Assembly: GCF_028623165.1 (NCBI RefSeq)
Contig: NZ_CP117772.1
Coordinates: 372,001-436,000, forward strand
Direction of reading: 5' to 3'
DNA from: Nostoc sp. UHCC 0926
GTDB taxonomy: Bacteria; Cyanobacteriota; Cyanobacteriia; Cyanobacteriales; Nostocaceae
Length of the DNA stretch: 64,000 bases
Shown here: positions 57,880 through 64,000 of the stretch, piece after piece
How positions within the stretch are numbered: the stretch's first letter is position 1
Layout of the letters: each line of letters begins with the position of its first letter
Program-made: the position numbers and the translations under genes
The notes under the pieces: generated by a model
What the model was told of the DNA's origin: nothing
Seen by the model: the letters and a program-made list of their open reading frames with translations, nothing else
Databases searched by the model: none

Positions 57880-58845
57880 ATGACAACCCTTTGTACGGTT
57901 ACAGGTTCCATATCTCCAGTTCTTCGTAGGCATGCAGAAAAATGTTCAAAACTACAAGCCACTTTTGAAAAAAGTCGGCAGGTTCTTTTGAATATGTTGT
58001 CTGTATCTTTCGTAAAATCTTATTTAGAATACCTCGGTTTTGAGACAGACTTAGAGGGAAGTGATAGTTGGAACCCGGTGTGGCAAACTCTGATGGATGT
58101 AGCCGATTTATCGTTAAAAACCTTGGGTAAATTAGAGTGCCGTCCTGTGCTAGAAAATTCACAGTTTGTTTATGTGCCACCAGAAGTTCAGTCAGATAGA
58201 ATTTGCTATGTGGCTGTGCAGATAAGTGATTCCTTGCGAGAAGCAAAGCTGCTAGGATTTTTCCAAGAATCATCAACAAGCTATTTACCTATAAATCAGT
58301 TACAAAGTATTGAGGAGTTATTGAAGTACTTAGAATTGTGTGAATTGAAAGACAGAACATTAAAATCTTTAACCACCGATACTAAAAATAGCAATAGTTT
58401 ACTAGATCTAAAAAAATGGTTTGAAAATATTTTTTTATCGGGATGGCAAACAGTTGAATCTCTTCTAGTATTAGAACCTGCTTGGCAAATAAGAAGTTAT
58501 GAAGAAAAATCGATAAATATTTTGCCTGAGCAGGCTAAATTGATTGATTTTGGCATACAAGCCCAAAATACATCAGTAGTGATAGTTGTGAGGCTTCGTC
58601 AAAGCGAAAACAACAAGGAGGAAAGATTGATTTGTATAGAGTTACATGCAGCAAATGGTCAAGATTATTTACCAAATTTGCTGCATGTGATACTTTTAGA
58701 TGAACAGGGAAATTCTGTGATTGAGGCTAAAGCAAAAAACAATAATAAAAAAATTGAATTGCAATTTATAGGTGTGTCAAAAGATAAATTTGGCATCAAG
58801 ATAATTCTAGGTGATATCAGCTTGGTCGAAAATTTTGTGATCTAA
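57880..58845 (+). CDS. DUF1822 family protein
   Basis: The 321-residue protein matches the cyanobacterial DUF1822 family: early VLLNMLSVSFVKSYLEYLGF, ETDLEGSDSWNPVWQTLMDV, ADLSLKTLGKLECRPVL, YVPPEVQSDRICYVAVQ and SLREAKLLGF. The function of the family is unknown; no catalytic motif is visible, and there is no membrane segment. It lies between the sigma-like gene and the CHAT-STAND-WD40 gene with gaps of 32 and 24 bases, so the three are almost certainly one operon. An adaptor or sensor role is plausible. Confidence 0.85.
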   Translation: MTTLCTVTGSISPVLRRHAEKCSKLQATFEKSRQVLLNMLSVSFVKSYLEYLGFETDLEGSDSWNPVWQTLMDVADLSLKTLGKLECRPVLENSQFVYVPPEVQSDRICYVAVQISDSLREAKLLGFFQESSTSYLPINQLQSIEELLKYLELCELKDRTLKSLTTDTKNSNSLLDLKKWFENIFLSGWQTVESLLVLEPAWQIRSYEEKSINILPEQAKLIDFGIQAQNTSVVIVVRLRQSENNKEERLICIELHAANGQDYLPNLLHVILLDEQGNSVIEAKAKNNNKKIELQFIGVSKDKFGIKIILGDISLVENFVI

Positions 58846-58869
58846 TATTCATTATGTTAGGTACAGCTA

Positions 58870-61800
58870 ATGAGTAAATTTGTTGTCCTGAAGCTAGATG
58901 GCGATTTAGATGAGGGTGTAAGAATAACATTCTCAATTAGTACAAAAAACTCTAACCCCCACAAAGAAATTACCGCTCATCTGCCACCAGCACCAAAATT
59001 GCAGACAACAATTAACCAATGGCGGTCAAACTATCGTAGTTTGCCAAATGACCGCCGTGCCATCAAAGCGATAAAAGTGACTTACGATGGTTCCATTGCC
59101 GAGAAGTGCCTCAGCTGCCAAAATTCCGCGCATGAGTTACAAAAGCGACTTAATAATTGGCTGCGCTCAGAGTCTTTTCGTCTTGTACGCGAGGCATGGC
59201 TCAAGGACTTAAAGCAAGATGACGAAGTGCAGGTGCTGATTCGTACATCCAATCAGCATCTGTGGCAAATACCTTGGCATCTTTGGGATTTGGTTGAGGA
59301 ATACCCGCAGACGGAAGTAGCATTGAGCGCCTCAGACTACGAACAGCCAACCCGAACAAAAACGCCGACCTACAGGGATAAAGTGAAAATCTTGGCAATA
59401 TTGGGCAACAGTACCAATATTGATGTAGATATAGACCGCAAATTGCTCCACAGCTTGCCTGATACCGATGTTACTTTTCTTGTGGAGCCTCAACGTCACG
59501 AAATTAACAATCAGTTATGGGAGAAATCTTGGGATATCTTATTCTTTGCAGGTCACAGTGAAACCAACGGGGATAGTGGTCGGATATACATTAATCAAAA
59601 TCAGAGCGAAAGTTTATCCATTGAAGACCTTAAATATAGTTTGAGAAAAGCTTTAAGTAACGGTTTATCTTTAGCGATTTTCAATTCCTGCGATGGTTTG
59701 GGGTTAGCATACCAGTTACAAGCGCTACATATTCCTCAAATTATTGTCATGCGGGAACAAGTACCGGATGAAGCCGCACAAGCATTTCTAACACATTTTT
59801 TGGTAGCTTTTGCTCTAAGTGACAAGTCCTTATATCAAGCAGCAAAGGAAGCAAGGTTAAAACTGCACGGTCTGGAGGAGAAATATCCGTGTGCCTCTTG
59901 GTTGCCAGTAATTTGTCAAAATACCGCCACAGTTCCTACTAAGTACTCAGACTTAGGTCGCCGTGCCACAGAAATTTGTCCGTATCGGGGTTTGTTCTCC
60001 TTCCGCGAGAAGGACGCACAGTTTTTCTTTGGGCGGGAAGATTTCACCAAGCAACTTGTAGAAACTGTAAAACAAAAGTCCCTTGTAGCGGTGATTGGTC
60101 CTAGTGGTAGTGGTAAGTCGAGTCTAGTGTTTGCCGGTTTAGCGAAACGCCTGCGAGATGCAGGGAACTGGGAGATTGTGCACTTTCGACCGGCTGAAAA
60201 ACCCTTGTTTAACCTAGCCACCGAACTTGTTACCACTGAAATTGCCCAAAATGAATCCCCTCTTTACCGGAAAAACCGCCTGCGTTGTATTAAAAGTCTT
60301 GCTAACGATCTACGGTGGGAGAACAGTTTGTGGTATGTGATCAATAATTTTGTCAGACAAAACCCCAATAAGCAACTGTTGCTGGTTGCCGACCAGTTTG
60401 AAGAACTTTATACTCTGTGTTGTGATTCACAAGAACGCCAAGCTTTTTTAGATAGGTTGTTGGAAGCAATCAATGAATGCAATAATTTTACGCTTGTCAT
60501 CACTCTAAGGGCTGACTTTTTAGGTCAGGCGCTGTCTTATCGTCCTTTTGCTGATGCCTTGCAGTATACAGATTTGAAGTTAGGTCCAATGACTGATGAG
60601 GAACTACGAGCTGCAATAGAAAAACCTGCGGCGTTGCTGGGGGTAAAAGTTGAGAGAGGACTTGTGGAACGCATTCTTGCCGCAGTGAATGCAGAACCAG
60701 GAGATTTACCTTTATTGGAGTTTGCCCTGACTCAATTGTGGGCGAAACAACAACAAGCCCAGTTAACCCATGCAGCTTACGATGAAATTGGCGGAGTGGA
60801 AGCGGCATTGGCTCGCTATGCAGATGAAGTCTACAAAGCGCTGAGTAAAGAGGAAAAGGAGAGGACGCAGAAAATTTTTATTCAGTTAGTACATCCTGGG
60901 GAAGGGACAGAGGATATCAGGCGCATTGCCACCCGCACTGAGTTGGGTGAGGAAAATTGGGATTTGATAGCTCGCTTGGCTGATGTTCGTTTGGTCGTCA
61001 CAGGATACGATGAGAAAATTGACACAGAAACTGTGGAAATTATCCATGAAACACTGATTGGCAGTTGGGGAAAACTGCATCTGTGGATGCAACTTGACCG
61101 AGATTTTCGCCGATGGCAAGAACAGTTACGGGCATCGATGCGTACTTGGGAAAATAATCTATGTGATGAAGGAGCGCTATTGCGAGGTGTACCCCTAGCT
61201 GTAGCCCAAGACTGGCAACAGAAACGCTTAAATGAATTAAGTTCTGGGGAGAGAAGTTTTATTGGACTGTCTTTAGAACTGCAAGAGCGTGACTTTAGGA
61301 AGCGAAAGCGTAGGTTGCAAATGACTATCTTAGGACTTGCTATTGGTTTGGTAATAACTTTGATGTTTGCAGGAGTGGCTTGGTGGGAATGGCAGAATGC
61401 ACGTTTGGGTGAAATCAAAGCGATTCGTGCATCTAGTGAAGCACTTTTGATTTCGGAGCAAAATTTTGATGCGCTCATCCAAAGTTTGAAGGCATCAAGA
61501 AAACTGAATGAACCACTAGTTAATTTCCCATTTCATAGACTTCAAGAAAAAGCTGAGATTCAGAGGCAGTTTGATATTTTATTACGGGAGGCGCTCTATA
61601 AGGTTACAGAAAGAAATCAATTGGAAAAACATCTTGATGAAGTGACAGACGTTAGCTTCAGCCCTAATGGTCAGATAATTGCTACTGCTAGTAAAGATAA
61701 AACTGTTAAAATCTGGAGTTTGGATGGTCAAGAAATTATAACCCTCAAAGGACATCAAGATTTAGTACAAGGTGTCAGTTTTAGCTCCACAGGGAAAACA

Positions 61801-63465
61801 ATTGCAACAGCTAGTTGGGATGGAACTGTCAAACTCTGGACAAGTGAAGGTAAATTAGTTACTACCCTTACAGGAGATCATGTCAGGTTTTATAGTGTGA
61901 GTTTTAGCCCCGATGAAAAAACTATTGCTAGCGGTGACGCCAACGGAAACATCAAACTCTGGACGAGTGAAGGTAAATTAATTACAACCTTTCTAGGACA
62001 TGACAAACGAGTGTTGCACTTGAGTTTTAGCCCGGATGGTAATACTTTAGCTACTGCGGGTGCAGATGGTAAAGTAAAACTTTGGAGTCCGAGTGGGCAA
62101 CTACTCCATACTTTGCCTGGTGATAAAAATTGGGTTTGGAGAGTTAACTTCAGCCCAGATGGAAAGAAAATTGCTACCGCTAGTCAGGACAACACTGTCA
62201 AACTGTGGAGCATTGACGGAAAGGAAATTAAAATTCTAAGAGGTCATAAAAACTCGGTCACTAGCGTCAGTTTTAGTCCTGATGGGAAATACATTGCGAC
62301 CGGAGGTGCTGACAACATCGTCATACTCTGGAGCAATTCCGGGGAGAAGCTTCAAACCCTGAGGGGACATAGGGATTGGATCTGGAGCGTCAGTTTTAGT
62401 CCTGAGGGAAAAATGCTCGCTACTGCTAGTAAGGATGGAACTGCTAAACTCTGGCAAATAAAAGGAAAGAAATATCAAATTCATCAGCGCCATAGCGATC
62501 CAATTTATAGTCTCAGTTTTAGCCCAGATGGGAAAACAATTGCCACTGCCAGCTTAGATAAAACAGTTAAACTTTGGGAACCTTCAGGTGAATTAATAAA
62601 AATCCTGGAATCGGATGGTAGTCAGTTTACTCATGTTAATTTTAGTCCTGATAGCAAGAACATTATTACCGCGACTACTGATGGGAAGATCATACTTTGG
62701 AATCCTCAAGGAGAGAAAATCAAAACTTTCCAAGGGTACGATCATCATAAAAGCTGGATTTGGCAAGTCAGTTTTAGTCCTGATGGTAGAATGCTTGCCA
62801 GTGCCGGACATGATGGCACTGTTGCACTTTGGGGTTTGGATGGCCAGCTAATCAAAACCATTAATGCACATATAAAAGGTAAAGATGATGATGGGGAAGG
62901 AGCTAATAGCGTCAGTTTTAGCCCTGATGATAACACAATTGCCACCGCTGGTTGGGACAAAACTGTCAAGCTATGGACTCGTGAAGGTGAACCAATTAAA
63001 ACTATTAAGGGACATTTTGATGGAGTTCATAGTGTCAGTTTCAGTCCCAATGGTAAAATGATTGTTAGTTCCAGTCAAGACAAAACTGCTAAACTCTGGA
63101 CAAGTGAAGGTAAATTCATTAGAGACTTTAAAGGGCATGAGGCAGGAGTCTTTCGTGTCAGATTTAGTCCTGATGGCAAAACAATTGCTACTGCCAGTTT
63201 AGATAAGACTGTTAAACTTTGGAGTCTTGATGCTCAAGAACTGAAAACTTACAAAGGACACGATGAGCCCGTCTGGAGCCTAAATTTTAACCCTAATGGT
63301 CATATTCTAGCTTCCGCTGATGCCGCCGGGAAATCAATTCTTTGGGAATTGGACTCAAAGTCAGAACAGCTAGTGGTTGATGGTTGCAATTGGGTAAGCG
63401 ATTATCTGCAAAACAACCCCAACGTAAAGAGCGATCGCACTCTATGTAACGGGATCACTCATTAA
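58870..63465 (+). CDS. CHAT protease-STAND NTPase-WD40 protein
   Basis: The 1531-residue protein has an N-terminal region (~1-165), a CHAT caspase-like domain with His229 (FFAGHSETNG) and Cys274 (FNSCDGLG), then a STAND-type ATPase starting at YRGLFSFREKD. Walker A is GPSGSGKSS (~410-418) and Walker B is LLVADQFEELY. A predicted transmembrane helix (~816-840, LGLAIGLVITLMFAGVAWW) follows. The C-terminus (~921-1500) has 14 WD40 repeats of about 41 residues, enough for two seven-bladed propellers. In such proteins the WD40 part senses a ligand, NTP-driven oligomerisation follows, and the protease is the effector. This arrangement suggests stress signalling or regulated cell death. Both catalytic residues are present. 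Confidence 0.93.
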   Translation: MSKFVVLKLDGDLDEGVRITFSISTKNSNPHKEITAHLPPAPKLQTTINQWRSNYRSLPNDRRAIKAIKVTYDGSIAEKCLSCQNSAHELQKRLNNWLRSESFRLVREAWLKDLKQDDEVQVLIRTSNQHLWQIPWHLWDLVEEYPQTEVALSASDYEQPTRTKTPTYRDKVKILAILGNSTNIDVDIDRKLLHSLPDTDVTFLVEPQRHEINNQLWEKSWDILFFAGHSETNGDSGRIYINQNQSESLSIEDLKYSLRKALSNGLSLAIFNSCDGLGLAYQLQALHIPQIIVMREQVPDEAAQAFLTHFLVAFALSDKSLYQAAKEARLKLHGLEEKYPCASWLPVICQNTATVPTKYSDLGRRATEICPYRGLFSFREKDAQFFFGREDFTKQLVETVKQKSLVAVIGPSGSGKSSLVFAGLAKRLRDAGNWEIVHFRPAEKPLFNLATELVTTEIAQNESPLYRKNRLRCIKSLANDLRWENSLWYVINNFVRQNPNKQLLLVADQFEELYTLCCDSQERQAFLDRLLEAINECNNFTLVITLRADFLGQALSYRPFADALQYTDLKLGPMTDEELRAAIEKPAALLGVKVERGLVERILAAVNAEPGDLPLLEFALTQLWAKQQQAQLTHAAYDEIGGVEAALARYADEVYKALSKEEKERTQKIFIQLVHPGEGTEDIRRIATRTELGEENWDLIARLADVRLVVTGYDEKIDTETVEIIHETLIGSWGKLHLWMQLDRDFRRWQEQLRASMRTWENNLCDEGALLRGVPLAVAQDWQQKRLNELSSGERSFIGLSLELQERDFRKRKRRLQMTILGLAIGLVITLMFAGVAWWEWQNARLGEIKAIRASSEALLISEQNFDALIQSLKASRKLNEPLVNFPFHRLQEKAEIQRQFDILLREALYKVTERNQLEKHLDEVTDVSFSPNGQIIATASKDKTVKIWSLDGQEIITLKGHQDLVQGVSFSSTGKTIATASWDGTVKLWTSEGKLVTTLTGDHVRFYSVSFSPDEKTIASGDANGNIKLWTSEGKLITTFLGHDKRVLHLSFSPDGNTLATAGADGKVKLWSPSGQLLHTLPGDKNWVWRVNFSPDGKKIATASQDNTVKLWSIDGKEIKILRGHKNSVTSVSFSPDGKYIATGGADNIVILWSNSGEKLQTLRGHRDWIWSVSFSPEGKMLATASKDGTAKLWQIKGKKYQIHQRHSDPIYSLSFSPDGKTIATASLDKTVKLWEPSGELIKILESDGSQFTHVNFSPDSKNIITATTDGKIILWNPQGEKIKTFQGYDHHKSWIWQVSFSPDGRMLASAGHDGTVALWGLDGQLIKTINAHIKGKDDDGEGANSVSFSPDDNTIATAGWDKTVKLWTREGEPIKTIKGHFDGVHSVSFSPNGKMIVSSSQDKTAKLWTSEGKFIRDFKGHEAGVFRVRFSPDGKTIATASLDKTVKLWSLDAQELKTYKGHDEPVWSLNFNPNGHILASADAAGKSILWELDSKSEQLVVDGCNWVSDYLQNNPNVKSDRTLCNGITH
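61630..63370 (+). repeat. Tandem WD40-coding repeats (14 units, ~123 bp)
   Basis: Fourteen units of about 41 codons carry the core VSFSPDGKTIATAS-D-TVKLW. Several share nearly identical DNA (for example GATAAAACTGTTAA followed by an ATCTGG or CTTTGG), which supports expansion and shuffling of blades. They belong to the CHAT-STAND-WD40 gene. Confidence 0.9.
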
Positions 63466-63532
63466 ACATTATTAACGATCACCCACACCATAGCTCTCCA
63501 CTGGCTACGTTTTATAGCAGCTGCCAAGGCGG

Positions 63533-63880
63533 TTAGGACGCAAAATGTAAAACATGCTCAATGGCATCTCGTAAACAATCAAACTGCTCTAGTTTTTTGC
63601 GGATTTGACTTTTTAACCAAGACCAACATTTCTCAATTTTATTAAGGTCTGGAGAATAAGGCGGTAGGTACAGAATTTCACACCCTGGATCTTGAATTAG
63701 TTGTTGGATGCGCCCACCTTTATGGAATGTGGCATTATCCATTACTACAAATTGTCCAGGTTCGAGTGTTGGAAGCAGACAAGTTTCAAGCCAGGTTTCA
63801 AAGACGGTTCGGTTACATGCTCCCTCTCTTATCGGAGACGCTGCGCGAACGACAGTAAAAGGAGCTAATGAACTACCCAC
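63533..63880 (-). pseudogene. IS630-family transposase C-terminal part with inserted repeat
   Basis: The minus-strand frame encodes an IS630-type DDE C-terminus: FVVMDNATFHKG, YLPPYSPDLNKIEKCWSWLK and ALEHVL-like ending at 63533. Upstream, APFT and EGACNRTVFETWLE are separated by nine extra residues (VVRAASPIR, 63827-63853) that come from a dispersed cyanobacterial repeat. The N-terminal half, including the first catalytic Asp region, is not readable in frame to the window's end. Confidence 0.75.
63827..63853. repeat. 27-bp dispersed repeat inserted in the transposase
   Basis: The plus strand reads TCTTATCGGAGACGCTGCGC then GAACGAC, a well-known type of short repeat in Nostoc-like genomes. 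The length is a multiple of three, so the transposase frame stays open. Confidence 0.65.
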
Positions 63881-64000
63881 AGTTGGCGTAGCCCAAAGTG
63901 TGGGTTTCTACATCCCCCAGTTCATTTTTAGCGGAGACTTCCACAGATTTTTGACGCTTCAATGCCCCTAGTTGCTTCATGCTTCCTGCTGTTTTGCAGG

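Noticed and set aside
1..64000. tRNA, rRNA or CRISPR loci
   Set aside because: None were recognised by reading the sequence on both strands; no tRNA-type or array structure stood out.

Overview
The window comes from a filamentous, Nostoc-like cyanobacterium. The palindrome GCGATCGC (HIP1) recurs through most genes. There are cyanobacterial dispersed repeats, CYP110-like cytochromes P450, a DUF1822 protein, a CHAT-WD40 protein and many decayed insertion sequences.

Bases 1 to about 45000 are one co-directional (+) NRPS-PKS natural-product cluster that enters the window already in progress. The assembly line reads: (C*)-A(Asn)-T-C-A(Thr)-T-C-TauD / C*-A(unknown)-T-E / free C / half-C-A(Dab)-T / TubC-C-A(Ala)-T-C-A(Gly)-T / KS-AT-KR(inactive?)-ACP / C-A(beta-Ala)-T-TE. 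C* is a condensation-domain subtype whose one complete copy lacks the catalytic histidines. Two precursor genes sit inside the line and match neighbouring substrate codes: an EctB-type diaminobutyrate aminotransferase beside the Dab module, and a PanP-like decarboxylase upstream of a beta-alanine-type module. The order predicts ...Asn-Thr-(D-)X-Dab-Ala-Gly-(malonate C2, keto retained)-beta-Ala, released by a thioesterase with a cysteine nucleophile. Tailoring and export genes follow: two tandem P450s, an SDR that has lost its catalytic tyrosine, a thioredoxin-like ferredoxin, a MATE exporter, an O-methyltransferase, two small unknown genes and an MbtH protein. A secreted penicillin-acylase-type hydrolase lies just beyond. 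A methyltransferase remnant inside the cluster shows that a modification was lost.

Bases 45000 to 51850 are a mobile-element graveyard: an internally deleted IS1-like element, a decayed group II intron beside an IS fragment, a 5'-truncated RTX gene, and an IS4-family remnant. Then come a GH63-like glucosidase with a frameshift in a G6 tract, a LysM-containing peptidoglycan-active protein on the minus strand, and more IS scraps (55.9-56.5 kb).

Bases 57200 to 63465 hold a compact three-gene operon: a sigma-factor-like protein, a DUF1822 protein and a 1531-residue CHAT-protease/STAND-ATPase/14-repeat WD40 protein. It is the best candidate here for an uncharacterised signalling, conflict or regulated-cell-death system. 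The window ends in an IS630 transposase remnant carrying an in-frame dispersed-repeat insertion.

All substrate assignments come from specificity residues read by eye. No alignments or searches were run.
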